Notes under the pieces: generated by a model
What the model saw: the letters and a program-made list of their open reading frames with translations, nothing else
What the model was told of the DNA's origin: nothing
Database searches by the model: none
Assembly (NCBI GenBank): GCA_963784065.1
Contig: CAWAQA010000005.1
Span: 496,001 to 560,000 of the forward strand
Direction of reading: 5' to 3'
DNA length: 64,000 bases
DNA from: CAWAQA01 sp963784065
Lineage (GTDB): Bacteria; Acidobacteriota; Vicinamibacteria; Vicinamibacterales; UBA2999
Position numbers and translations under genes: made by a program
In this document: piece after piece, positions 18,802 through 28,280 of the stretch
How positions within the stretch are numbered: the stretch's first letter is position 1
Layout of the letters: the number at the start of each line of letters is the position of its first letter

Positions 18802-20088
18802 ATGCTCGATCCTGCGTTCCTCAGGGACAACCTCGAATCCGTTCGCAAAGCTCTGCAGAATCGCGGCCTCGACCTGACCGCCGAGCTTGAAGATCTGGCG
18901 GCGCTGGAGTCGCGCCGCCGCCGCCTGCTCCCGGAACTGGAGGGGTTGAAGCGCGAGCAGAACACGTCGGGCGACGAGGTGGCGCGCGCGAAGCGGCAGG
19001 GGCAGGACACGACGAAGATCCAGGAGGCCAACCGGCAGCGCGCGCAGCAGATCAAGCAGCTCGGCGTGGAGCTCGAGACGATCGAGCAGCGCCGCAACCG
19101 CGGACTCCAGATCCTGCCCAACGTGCCGCACGCGTCGGTGCCAGTAGGAAAGAGCGCCGCGGACAACGTCGAGGTGCGGCGCTCCGGCACGCCGCGCGAC
19201 TTCCCGTTCACGCCGCAGGCGCACTGGGATCTCGGGCCGGCGCTCGGCGTGATCGACTTCGAGCGCGGCACCAAGATCGCCGGCGCCCGCTTCACGGTGC
19301 TGGTGGGCCAGGGCGCCCGCCTCGCGCGCGCGCTGATCAACTTCATGCTCGACCTGCACACGAAGGAGCATGGCTACACCGAGATCGAGCCGCCGTTCAT
19401 GGCCAACACGGCGTCGCTGACCGGAACCGGCAACCTGCCGAAGTTCGAAGCGGACCTGTTCAAGATCGCCGGCGACTGGGATCTCTACATGGTGCCCACC
19501 GCGGAGGTGCCGCTGACCAACATGCACCGGGGCGAGATCCTCGACGGCCGCGAGTTGCCGATCCGCTACACGGCGTACACGCCCTGCTTCCGCAGCGAGG
19601 CCGGATCGTACGGCGCTGACGTGCGCGGCCTGATCCGGCAGCACCAGTTCGACAAGGTCGAGTTGATGGTGTTCGCGACACCGGAGGAGTCCTACAACGA
19701 GCTCGAACGCCTCACGGGCAACGCCGAGGAAGTGCTGAAGCGGCTTGGGCTGCCCTACCGCACGATGCTGCTGTCCACCGGCGACATGGGGTTCGCGTCC
19801 GCGAAGACCTACGACATCGAGGTCTGGCTGCCGAGCCAGACCACCTATCGCGAGATCTCGTCGTGCAGCAACACGGAGGCGTTCCAGGCGCGCCGCGCGT
19901 CCATCAAGTACCGGGCGCAGGGAAGCGGAAAGGCCGAGTTCGTCCACACGCTCAACGGCTCCGGCCTGGCGGTCGGCCGCACGCTCATCGCGATCCTCGA
20001 GAACTATCAGCAGGAAGACGGGTCGGTCGTCGTCCCCGAGGCGCTGCGTCCTTACATGGACGGCGTCGAGGCGATCCGGCGAAAATAG
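18802..20088 (+). CDS. serS: Seryl-tRNA synthetase
   Basis: SerS charges tRNA-Ser. The 428-residue product has the N-terminal antiparallel coiled-coil arm (about residues 28-105) that recognises the long variable arm of tRNA-Ser, then a class II catalytic core: motif 2 TPCFRSEAGSYGADVRG near residue 258 and motif 3 VGRTLIAILENYQ near residue 392. The frame is unbroken. A tRNA-Ser gene begins 18 bases after the stop, a neat pairing of enzyme and substrate that probably share a transcript. Confidence 0.98.
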   Translation: MLDPAFLRDNLESVRKALQNRGLDLTAELEDLAALESRRRRLLPELEGLKREQNTSGDEVARAKRQGQDTTKIQEANRQRAQQIKQLGVELETIEQRRNRGLQILPNVPHASVPVGKSAADNVEVRRSGTPRDFPFTPQAHWDLGPALGVIDFERGTKIAGARFTVLVGQGARLARALINFMLDLHTKEHGYTEIEPPFMANTASLTGTGNLPKFEADLFKIAGDWDLYMVPTAEVPLTNMHRGEILDGRELPIRYTAYTPCFRSEAGSYGADVRGLIRQHQFDKVELMVFATPEESYNELERLTGNAEEVLKRLGLPYRTMLLSTGDMGFASAKTYDIEVWLPSQTTYREISSCSNTEAFQARRASIKYRAQGSGKAEFVHTLNGSGLAVGRTLIAILENYQQEDGSVVVPEALRPYMDGVEAIRRK

Positions 20089-20106
20089 AACCGCGGCGCA
20101 CGCTGC

Positions 20107-20196
20107 GGAGGGATGGCCGAGTGGTTGATGGCGGCGGTCTTGAAAACCGCTGTACCCGAAAGGGTATCGGGGGTTCGAATCCCTCTCCCTCCGCCA
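20107..20196 (+). tRNA. tRNA-Ser (anticodon TGA)
   Basis: The 90-base sequence folds as a class II tRNA. The acceptor stem pairs GGAGGGA (20107-20113) with TCCCTCC (20186-20192), followed by G and an encoded CCA (20194-20196). The anticodon stem GCGGT/ACCGC encloses the loop CTTGAAA with anticodon TGA at 20141-20143. The long variable arm TACCC-GAAA-GGGTA is the serine hallmark, and the T arm has GTTCGAAT. It would read UCN codons, mainly UCA. Confidence 0.97.
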
Positions 20197-20439
20197 AAAC
20201 TCGCTTCGCTCGTTTCGGCGGAGCGAGTGGGCTTCAGGCACCGCGCGCCGGGCGGCGCCCGTCGCGCCGGGGCACGAATCCCAGACGGGATGAGCAACTC
20301 GCTGCGCACGAATCCTCTGCGCGAGCACTGCGTGGGCGGTCAGGCTGACCAGTTGATTGCTTTGGCGGTGATGATTCGTCGGTCCGAGGCGCGGATCCCG
20401 ACGGAGCGCGCGCATCGCTCGTTTGCTTCGAGCGGTTGG

Positions 20440-20700
20440 TTACTCGGCCTTCGCTCGCAGTTGATCGGTCAATGCGGTGAGGTCGTAAATGACTTCGAGC
20501 ACACGCTGATTGGTCCCGACCAGGGTGATCAGCCTCCGGTGCAGATCCGCCAGCAACGCGATCTCCTCCTCCCGGTCAGCGGGACTTGCAAAGAATTCGT
20601 CCAGACGTTGTTGAGTAGCGGTCAACTCGTTGACCTCCTTCTCGATTTCGAGACGAAGAGACCAGAGCGGCGCTGACAGGCGATACACAGGATGCATCAC
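20440..20700 (-). CDS. Small helical protein of unknown function
   Basis: An 86-residue product on the minus strand, MMHPVYRLSAPLWSLRLE at the start, rich in Glu, Leu and Arg with no cysteines. Residues about 15-80 look like a single long amphipathic helix or helical hairpin (EKEVNELTATQQRLDEFF; DLHRRLITLVGTNQRVLEV). I do not recognise it. The composition is less GC-extreme than the neighbours. It lies alone between the tRNA-Ser and a small zinc-finger gene; the 240 bases after the tRNA hold no gene I can support. Confidence 0.55.
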   Translation of the reverse strand: MMHPVYRLSAPLWSLRLEIEKEVNELTATQQRLDEFFASPADREEEIALLADLHRRLITLVGTNQRVLEVIYDLTALTDQLRAKAE

Positions 20701-20891
20701 GCAATTTTACCCACTAACGAAAACTGTCTTGCTCGCGCCTCGGATACCGGGCGATCTGGCTGCCACGCGCGAAGAAGGCCGGTGGAAGCGTTTCCTGCTG
20801 GTCGCAGAAACTGACACTATTGGCCCCGGCATGAGGAATTAATACATCATTGTCTTGTTCAGAATCCGCGTGAATCCACCTACAATGACGA

Positions 20892-21095
20892 ATGGAAAAC
20901 GTCATACATTCCTTCGGCATCGATTGCGCTGACTGTCGCGAGTCCATCATGGTTGAGCACGAACCCACGATGGACAGCGGGTCCATGTCGTGGAGCACCT
21001 TTCCGTGTCCTTACTGCGGCCAGCGGCAACGGCACTTGTTTGCTGTGCCGGTGGTCACGGCTGAGAAGCGGTCGGTGCGTCGTGGCCGCTCGTAG
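20892..21095 (+). CDS. Small CxxC zinc-ribbon protein
   Basis: A 67-residue product with two cysteine pairs: CADC near residue 12 and CPYC near residue 39 (FPCPYCGQRQRHLFAVPV). This is a treble-clef or zinc-ribbon pattern expected to bind one zinc. The C-terminal end is basic (EKRSVRRGRS). I do not recognise the family. The start ATG at 20892 is close after a moderately AT-rich stretch (about 20830-20890) that could hold a promoter. The following 270 bases up to 21365 contain no gene I can support. Confidence 0.6.
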   Translation: MENVIHSFGIDCADCRESIMVEHEPTMDSGSMSWSTFPCPYCGQRQRHLFAVPVVTAEKRSVRRGRS

Positions 21096-21365
21096 CCGTC
21101 ATCAACCCATCCGCAACGCCGGCGACGGGGCATCATCGATCGGCGGCGCCTGCCGATCGTGGTCAGCACGAGATCGTCGATGAGGTCTGGCGGGAGGTAT
21201 CCATGCGTGACGCCCCGAACGTAGCGCGGCCGAGCTTTAAGGGTGGAAAAATTACGGGTGGTGATGCCCCGGCCGGGCGAGCCGTGGTGGTGCCCTGAAG
21301 TGCCGAGGCGATTCGACCGATAATTTCTAGGGCGGCGCCGCGGCCCACCATCCCTCCTCAACCAT

Positions 21366-22007
21366 ATGCACGATAAGCGTTCGATGACCCTCGCGAGGGC
21401 CTTGCGGGTTCTTGATCTGCATCCGGCGGCAGACCGGAACGAGGTCAAGCAGGCTTATCGCGATCTCGTGCGCGTATGGCATCCCGATCGCTTCCAGGGC
21501 GACGAACGGTTGCGCGAAAAGGCCTGTTGGCGACTCTCCGAGATCAACGCCGCGTATCAACTGCTCACCGCGCGCAGCCACCAGGCGGTTGGCGTCGAGG
21601 GGTCGTCGTTCGCTGGCGACCGACCCCGTGCGCGAGCGAACACGCGTGTGCGACCCGCCGCCATCCGGCCGTTGCCGCAGAAGCTGCGTCGCGATCACGC
21701 GGCACGCATCGGAGCGGTCGTGGCCACCCTGGCCTTCGCGGCGGCCTGTGTTCTGGCCTGGTCGATGCTTCCGCGCACTCGGACCAGCACTGCCCGCGCG
21801 GCGCAGCCAGATCGACCGGTGATGACGTTGCCGCGAACCAACCACACCACAGCGGCCCCCGTCGCGCCCGCACGCCGGAAGCTTGCCTCGATGGTTGAAC
21901 CCAGCAGGCAGGTCAAGAGCCCGTTCTCCCGAGATCTCGACCGGGCGCTGGCGCGCTCGTTCGTCCAGGTCGACGAGGTAGTGGAGACCATCGACCCCGT
22001 CCCATAG
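21366..22007 (+). CDS. J-domain protein with a transmembrane segment
   Basis: The first 65 residues are a J domain: ALRVLDLHPAADRNEVKQAY, with the HPD tripeptide in VWHPDRFQGD near residue 39 and the closing helix SEINAAYQLLTA. J domains stimulate the ATPase of DnaK-type chaperones. No G/F region or zinc domain of true DnaJ is present. A hydrophobic segment at about 113-133 (AVVATLAFAAACVLAWSML) would anchor it in the membrane, leaving a C-terminal tail of about 80 residues outside. The J domain would face the cytoplasm. It is convergent with the large coiled-coil gene. Confidence 0.8.
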   Translation: MHDKRSMTLARALRVLDLHPAADRNEVKQAYRDLVRVWHPDRFQGDERLREKACWRLSEINAAYQLLTARSHQAVGVEGSSFAGDRPRARANTRVRPAAIRPLPQKLRRDHAARIGAVVATLAFAAACVLAWSMLPRTRTSTARAAQPDRPVMTLPRTNHTTAAPVAPARRKLASMVEPSRQVKSPFSRDLDRALARSFVQVDEVVETIDPVP

Positions 22008-22143
22008 TGGCCTGTCTCTTCCGGGTCACGACCGGCCCGCTCCGCCTCCCACTCCACCGCGCAGCCGTGCGCGGCAGACTTCTCGCGCGACGCGGCGCCA
22101 CACGCGAGTCGCAGCAGGCAGAGCGGGTTCGACGCGGTCGCGC

Positions 22144-25100
22144 CTATCTGATGATGTGGAGGCTGGGAGCCGCGAGCGTCGGCATTCCGGCCGCCGCATC
22201 CGCGGCACTGGCGGAAGGCTCGAAGACCGCAGCGACGATCGTGACCTCGTCCGCGGCGAACCTCGACGGGTTGACGCCGCTCGCGACGATCGGCATGCCG
22301 CACGACGACCTCGCGCGTGCCGATCGCCACCGGCACGTCGCTGAGCGGCGCCTCGCCGACGCGTTCCCCTTCAATCCAGATCTCCGCGCCGGGGCTGGTC
22401 TCGATCCGTACCGATCCGTACGGGAGCGACACTGAGTATGAGGTGAGCTCGCCCGGTGCAACCTCGAGTGACACCTCGTCGCGGTAGTTGAACCGCCGGT
22501 TGACGAGCTCGATGCGATGCGTGCCGCTGGCCAGCACGATCTCACCGCTGTTGCTCGCGCCAATCTTGCGGCCGCGGGTGTAGATATCCACTGGGATGCG
22601 GGACGAGACGGTGAGCAGGCCGGGACCGCGTTGTGGCGGTGCCGCCGCCGTCGCCTCAGCGCCCGCGGCGTTCATCGTCGGGCGCGCGGCAGCGACCGTT
22701 GCCGCGTCCGCCGTGGATGCCGAGCGAGCGCACCGCGCTGGCGCCGAGGCGCGAAAGCGACGTCAATTGCGCTCGCCACCGCCCCGGGAATACGGAGCGC
22801 CGCCGCGCGAACGGGCGGGACGCTCAGCGCGGCGCCGGTCGCGATGACGATGACGGCGGCGGCCGCCGCGGCGAGCATCCACGCCGGCCAGCGTTTCGAT
22901 CGCGCCTTTCGCAGATCCCACCCGTTGGCCTCACCAGCCGCCACGAAATGGTCGATCCGGTCGCGCCGCGCGATGTGCGCATTGGCGCGTTGACGCTCCG
23001 CCTCGATGGCGCGCGCCGCGCGCGCCTCGACTTCTTCGGTGTGCGCCGCCGCTTTCTCGACGGTCCGTCTCGCATCCTGCGCGGCGGCGTGCCGTAACGA
23101 GTTGGCCTCGGCCTGCGCCTGCGCGCGCACGCGCGCCAGCTCGGCGGAAAGCTCCCGCTCCGCTTCGGCGCGGACGTTGACCAGCTCCGCCTCGAGCGCA
23201 CCCCGCGCCTCGGCCTCTTTCGCCGCGCGGGCGGCGTTCATCGCGGCGTCCGCCCGCTCGGCGGCCGCGCTCTCGGCCCGCGCCGCGGCGAGCCGTGCCT
23301 CCTCGGCGTCGCGCCGGACGCGCGCCAGCTCCGCTTCGAGCTTTTCGTCCGCCTCACGCTGAACGCGCGCGACCTCCGCCTCGAGCGCGCGCGCCGCGGC
23401 CTCTTCCGCCGCTTTCCGCGCCGTTTCGGCCTCCGCTTCGAGCATCTCCTGAGCGTCGCGCCGGATACGCGCGACCTCGGCCTCACGCGAGCGATCGACC
23501 TCCTCGCGTGCGCGCTCCAGCTCCTGGGCGAGCGTGTGCTCCGCCTCCACGCGCACGCGCGCCATTTCCGCGGCCAGCGCCTCGTCTGCCTCGCCGCGGA
23601 CGCGCGCCAGTTCCATCTCGAGCGCGTTGCGTGCCTCGGCCTCGACCGCCAGGCGGGCTTCGCGCGTGGCAGCGTCCATTCGCTCCGCCGCTGCGCCTTC
23701 CGCCTGCAACGCGTCGAGGCGCGCCTGCTCGGCGTCGCGCCGGACGCGCGTCAACTCCGCTTCGAGTTTGGCCTCCGCCTCGTGCCGGACACGCGCGACC
23801 TCGGCCTCGAGCGTCTGCGCAGCGGCCTGCTCGGCAGCCTTTCGTGCGATCTGCGCGTCTGCCTCGAGCATCTCCTGGGCGTCGCGCCTGATACGGCGAC
23901 CTCGGCCTCCCGCGCACGCTCGACCTCCTGCCGCGCGCGCTCCAGTTCCTCCGCGAGCGTCTGTTCCGCTTCCGTGCGGACGCGCGCGACTTCGGCGGCG
24001 AGGGCCCGGTCCGCCTCGCTGCGCACGAGCGCCAGCTCCGCTTCGAGCGCCTCGCGTGCCTCGGCCTCGACCGCGGCCCGGGCCTCGCGCGTCGCCGCGT
24101 CCCTGCGATCCGCCGCCGCGCCTTCCGCCTGCGCCGCAGCCAGGCGGGCCTGTTCGGCTTCCGTCCGCAGGCGCGCCAGTTCTGCCTCGAGCTTCTCGTC
24201 GGCGCCACGCTGGATTCGGGCGACCTCGGCATCGCGTTCCTGCTCGGCCTCCGCGCGCGCGCGCGCGAGCTCGCCGGCCAGCATGCGTTCCGCTTCCATG
24301 CGCACGCGCGCGACTTCCGCCGCGAGCGCCTCGCGCGCCTCCGCTTCGGCGGCGGCCTTGGCCTCGCGTGCCGCGGCGTCGAGGCGCTCGGCGGCGGCGC
24401 CTTCGGCGTGCGTCGCGGCCAGCCGCGCCTCCTCCGCTTCGCGGCGGACGCGCGCCAGTTCCGTCTCCAGCTTCTCGTCGGTCTCGCGCTTGATCCGTGC
24501 GGCCTGTGCGGCCAGCGCCTGCTCCGCCTCGTCGCGGACCCGTCCGAGCTCCGCCTCGCGCGCCTCGCGCGCCTCCGCTTCGACTGCGGCCCGGGCCTCG
24601 CGCGCGGCGGCATCGAGGCGTTCCAAAGCGGCGCCTTCCGCATGCGACAACGCGAGCCTCGTCTCTTCCGCCTCTCGCCGGACGCGCGCCAGCTCCGCTT
24701 CGAGCTTCTCGTCCGCCTCGCGCCTCACGCGTGCGACCTCGGCCTCGAGCGCATGCGCTGCAGCGTCCGCGCGGCGCCGCTCGGTCTCGAGCTGCGCTTC
24801 CTGCCTGGCGGCGAAGGCCTGCTCGCTTTCACGCCGCACGCGCTCGACTTCCTCGGCGAGTCGCGCCTCGGCCTCGGCCCGCACGCGCGAAACTTCCTCC
24901 TCGAGCGATCGCGCGGCCGAGTCTTCGGCCGCCTTGCGCGCACCCTGCACATCGGCGTCCCGCACCGCATCGGCGCTCATCTTGAGGCGTTCGAGCTCCG
25001 CCACGCGTGCGCGCTCGGCCTCGTCGCGCGTGCGCGCCAACTCCTCTTCCAGCGCCTGCGTCGCTTCGCGACGCACCTGCTCGAGCTCCGCCTCCAGCGC

Positions 25101-25394
25101 CGCGCGCGCGTCGGCCGCCGCCGCCTCGCGCGCCTCCAGAACAGCCGCCTCGCGCAGCGCGTCGGCCTCGCTCCGCACGCGCGCCAACTCGGTTTCGCGT
25201 TGGGTTTCCGCGTCGGCCTTCGTGCGCGCGACCGCGGCCTCGAGATCCGCTTCCGCCCACACGCGGAGCAGCTCGATCTCCGCCTTGTGGACGGCAGGAT
25301 GGACCGGTGCCTCCGGCGCACCGGTTGTCCCGAAGTCGAGCGGAATCTCTCCCCAGGCCGGGTCCTGAGCGGCGTCTGTTTCGTGTTCGTGCAT
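22144..25394 (-). CDS. Giant coiled-coil protein with a transmembrane segment and a PEGA domain, three frameshifts
   Basis: After repair this is about 1083 residues. The first 60 residues are not repetitive. Residues about 65 to 850 are an almost unbroken, highly charged coiled coil built from repeats of the type LEAELARVRREAEEARLA and AEGAAAERLDAA. A short basic segment (SKRWPAWM) precedes one transmembrane helix (LAAAAAAVIVIATGAALSV, near residue 868). An Ala-rich linker and a PEGA-type beta domain follow (VRIETSPGAEIWIEGERVG, near residue 980), then a short tail. Frames shift at about 23888 and about 22730 (one base lost at each) and about 22256 (one base gained). The rod is predicted cytoplasmic and the PEGA domain outside. 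I infer a structural or scaffold role; the specific function is unknown. Confidence 0.75.
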
Positions 25395-25681
25395 TGGGTC
25401 CACTGGTGACTGTGTGGCGGGGGCAACGAACGTGCCGTTCGATCGCGAGCGGCCGCGATCGCAGGAAGTCGTTCAGTGAGTGAGACTTACATGGAGCGGT
25501 GGCGTTCGACGGGGCGGACGGAGCTGGCGCGCCGGCCACGGTTGAGGCATGCCGCTCACGAAATTGAATTTTGGGTTTCCGTTCGAGGGTGCGCGTCCTC
25601 GTGCTTCGTTCAGGCACGGATCGTGCGCTGATTCCGGCGTCGAGCCGCGTATGGACGGGCTCGACTTGAAGGAGGTCGCAC

Positions 25682-26486
25682 ATGTGGCGTGCATGCGTGG
25701 CTGTCGCCACGATCCTCGTGGTCCCCGCCGTTCCTGCCTCGGCCCAGGCGTGTATCGACAACGCCGGTGAGATCGTCAACGGGCTCTATCGCCAGATTCT
25801 CGAGCGCGAGCCCGACAACACCAGCAGCGGGATGCTGCAGCAGCTGGCCAGCGGCCGCCTCACGGTGCGCCAGGCCGCCGCCGAGCTCGCGAGGTCGCCC
25901 GAGCACCGTTCCAAACTGTGGGAGCCGATCGTCGAATCGACATTCCGCCAGGTCAGGAACGCGGCGCCCGAGCGCGAGCACGTGCAGAGCGTCGCCCGCA
26001 GCCTCGCCGATGGACGGCAGACGCTCGATGACGTGGCGATCGCCTTTGCGGCGGAAGAAGTGCAGTCGCAGAATCCTGAGACCGCGGTGATCGCGATGTA
26101 CCGCCGGCTGCTGGGACGCGACCCGTCGGAGGCAGACGTCGCGCATTTCAGGGAGCGATTGCAGCGAGAGGGTCCGCAGGCGGTCGCGACCACGCTCGTG
26201 ACGAGTCCCGAATATCGTGAGCGCTTCGGCCGCAATTCTGTCCCGTCACAGGGGACGTCGCCGTACGCGCAGTCGGTGCGTACGCTGTACCGTCACCTGC
26301 TCGGCCGCGACGCGGACCCGGAAGGCCTCGCGCAGTTCACCCGGCTTGCGAGCGAATCGGGCTTCGACCGGACCATCGATCAGATCATGGCGTCCCCCGA
26401 ATATCGTGAAGAAGTACGGCGAGCAGGGCGTGCCTGGCGGCAGCATGCGCTACTGCGGCGCGCCGGTCGGGACGACGGGGCGTTAG
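25682..26486 (+). CDS. Secreted protein with three DUF4214-type repeats
   Basis: A signal peptide is visible (WRACVAVATILVVPAVPASA, cleavage near residue 22). The mature protein has three DUF4214-like units: LYRQILEREPDNTSSGMLQQ near residue 36, MYRRLLGRDPSEADVAHFRE near 140 and LYRHLLGRDADPEGLAQFTR near 201. DUF4214 units are helical and occur in secreted and surface proteins. The frame shifts by one inserted base at about 26409; the continuation ends GGSMRYCGAPVGTTGR with a stop at 26484-26486, giving about 267 residues. Without repair the frame would read through into the downstream repeat, which is unlikely to be real. A possible ribosome site (GAAGGAGGT) is present just upstream of the ATG. 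Confidence 0.78.
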
Positions 26487-26487
26487 C

Positions 26488-26582
26488 GAGTGTACGGTCT
26501 ACGGTCTTCGGTCTACGGTCTACGGTCTGGAAGACGCCTCGGGTCACCCAACCGGAGACTGTAGACCGGAGACCGTAGACCG
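26488..26582. repeat. CGGTCTA tandem-word hairpin between convergent genes
   Basis: Words of the form TACGGTCTACGGTCT are repeated at about 26490-26530, and the reverse complements (ACTGTAGACCGGAGACCGTA) occupy about 26558-26580, with a spacer of about 25 bases. The unit is a heptamer, CGGTCTA. It lies between two convergent genes and could serve as a bidirectional terminator. Same architecture as the other junction repeats, different word. Confidence 0.75.
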
Positions 26583-26583
26583 A

Positions 26584-27258
26584 CTACTCGGCGGGTTCTT
26601 CGCCGCCCGAGCCAGGCGGCAACACGACGCTGCGAACGAACGCGTCTTCGGGCACGGCGCCGAGAATCTCGACCGTGTCGTTGATCACCGTTTTCGGCAC
26701 GCCGGTCACGCGGTACTTGCGCGAGAGATCCATGAACTCCGTCGCCTCGACGCACGCGGCGCGGATGTGGGGACTTTCGACCGCGAGCTTGTGCGCGAGC
26801 GTCACCGCTCGCGGGCAGTGAGGGCAGGTCGGCGTCACGAAGACCTTGATGTCGATCGGCCCCGTCACGTGTTCGGCCACCAGCTTCTTGCTCTCGTCGC
26901 TCAGTCCCGAGTCGTCGCCGCCGGCGAGGATGACGGCTTCGATCAGCGACATGAACTCGTAGCCGGCCGGCGCCCCGAGAAAGCGCATGCGCGTGTCTTC
27001 ACCGCCGCGCAGCAGCGCGATGGCCGGCACACCCTCGATGCCGTACTGCGCCGAGCGCTCCTTGTCGAGCACGGCGTTCACTTCTTCGACAGTCACCTTG
27101 TCGCTCAGCTCCGCAAGCTCGTCGAGGATCTGTCTCGTGATCGCGCCGGTCTCGGGACCGCCGATGGTCTGCGTGAAGAACAGCAGCGTGACCGGATGCG
27201 TGATCTCGGCCAGGTGCGTCCTGACAGTCTCACGGTCCTGCTCGGAAAGGAGCGCCAT
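26584..27258 (-). CDS. Glutaredoxin/thioredoxin-like protein disulfide oxidoreductase
   Basis: A 224-residue protein made of two tandem thioredoxin folds, like archaeal and bacterial PDO. The C-terminal unit has the active site TPTCPHCPRA (CPHC near residues 145-148) and the cis-proline segment VTGVPKTVIN. The N-terminal unit keeps the fold (LLFFTQ at the active-site strand, EGVPAIALL with cis-Pro) but its CxxC is replaced by GGPETG, so it is redox-inactive. No signal peptide, so cytoplasmic. Expected role: thiol-disulfide exchange. The single active site resembles AhpF-like N-terminal units; which partner reduces it is unknown. Confidence 0.88.
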   Translation of the reverse strand: MALLSEQDRETVRTHLAEITHPVTLLFFTQTIGGPETGAITRQILDELAELSDKVTVEEVNAVLDKERSAQYGIEGVPAIALLRGGEDTRMRFLGAPAGYEFMSLIEAVILAGGDDSGLSDESKKLVAEHVTGPIDIKVFVTPTCPHCPRAVTLAHKLAVESPHIRAACVEATEFMDLSRKYRVTGVPKTVINDTVEILGAVPEDAFVRSVVLPPGSGGEEPAE

Positions 27259-27632
27259 GAGGATCAGAATATATCAGTGGGCATCGGCAACGAGTTGATT
27301 CAGCCCTCGGGCCAGCGGATGGACAAGACTCTGTTCGCCGACGCACTCGGCTCGGCGGCCATGGCGTCGCAACCCGTCGATCAGAAGTGATCGGTCGCCG
27401 CTGTCGGCCGCGTGGGCGTGCCGATTGACGTGCAAGACATCGTCGAGATCGCCAGCTACCACCGGCGCGGCGCGCTTGACCCTGTTCCAGTTCGTGGATA
27501 AGATGCGGCGTCGATCGACAGGTTTTCGATTCCTCCAACCAATTCGCTGGGGGCGCGCGGATGCGGCATCACGGTTCCATGACGGACGTGCGACCGGGGC
27601 AACTGTCGTCCTGCGCCCCGGAGTCGTAGCCA
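27259..27632. other. Intergenic region upstream of the first act operon
   Basis: About 370 bases between the divergent disulfide oxidoreductase and actA genes. I see no supported coding sequence. The left end has an AT-rich patch (AGAATATATCAG near 27265) that could be the promoter for the minus-strand gene. The centre contains a good promoter for the rightward operon, listed separately. Confidence 0.6.
27476..27504 (+). promoter_or_regulatory. Sigma-70-like promoter for the actA-cydA-like operon
   Basis: TTGACC at 27476-27481 and TAAGAT at 27499-27504 are separated by exactly 17 bases, a close match to the housekeeping consensus. It lies about 130 bases upstream of the actA start and points into the operon. 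No transcription data are available. Confidence 0.5.
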
Positions 27633-28280
27633 TTGGCCCAAATATTCCCCCCGTGGTGGAACAAGCTGCCGATCGTGACTGCCCTCGCGGGCACCTTCGG
27701 TCTGGCGTTCGCGATCGCGGGCGTCTGGTACTACTTTTCCCCTTGGTACACGGACGTGGGCTACCGTCCCGTTCAGCCCGTCCCGTACAGCCACCGGCTC
27801 CACGTCGGCGAGCTTGGCATCGACTGCCGATACTGTCACGCCTCGGTCGAGATTTCTAACGTCGCCAACGTTCCGCCCACGCAGACCTGCATGAACTGTC
27901 ATCAGACCGTGCTGCGGGACAGCCCGGTGCTCGCACCGATTCGGGACAGCGCCCAGAGCGGCCGCCCGATGCGCTGGATTCGCGTCCACAAGCTTCCCGA
28001 CTATGCCTACTTCCCCCACCGCGCGCACGTGGCGGCGGGAGTCGGCTGCGTCAGCTGTCACGGCCGCATCGACGAGATGGAAACGGTCACGCAGATGACG
28101 CCCCTCAGTATGAGCTGGTGTCTCGACTGCCACCGCAACCCCGGTCCCCACAGACGTCCCCTCTCAGAAGTCACCAATATGAGGTGGACACCTCCGAGGG
28201 ACGTCGCGACGCTCGCGGCGCAACTCGACAGCGTACGACCCGTCAATCCGCCGACTGACTGTTCGGGGTGCCACCGGTGA
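27633..28280 (+). CDS. actA: ActA-like pentaheme c-type cytochrome (first act locus)
   Basis: ActA is the pentaheme cytochrome of alternative complex III. The 215-residue product has one N-terminal transmembrane helix (LPIVTALAGTFGLAFAIAGVW) and five CxxCH haem sites: CRYCH, CMNCH, CVSCH, CLDCH and CSGCH, the last at the extreme C terminus. The start is TTG at 27633; the sequence MAQIF matches the second copy (MSQIF), supporting it. The protein faces the periplasm. It overlaps or abuts actB at GTGA. It is clearly a diverged paralogue of the copy at 57126. Confidence 0.93.
   Translation: MAQIFPPWWNKLPIVTALAGTFGLAFAIAGVWYYFSPWYTDVGYRPVQPVPYSHRLHVGELGIDCRYCHASVEISNVANVPPTQTCMNCHQTVLRDSPVLAPIRDSAQSGRPMRWIRVHKLPDYAYFPHRAHVAAGVGCVSCHGRIDEMETVTQMTPLSMSWCLDCHRNPGPHRRPLSEVTNMRWTPPRDVATLAAQLDSVRPVNPPTDCSGCHR

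Noticed and set aside
23536..25368. Long open frame on the plus strand (about 610 residues) opposite the coiled-coil gene
   Set aside because: It is the antisense shadow of a repetitive, GC-rich coding region; its Ser/Arg/Ala composition has no domain structure, while the minus strand encodes a clear coiled coil, membrane helix and PEGA domain.
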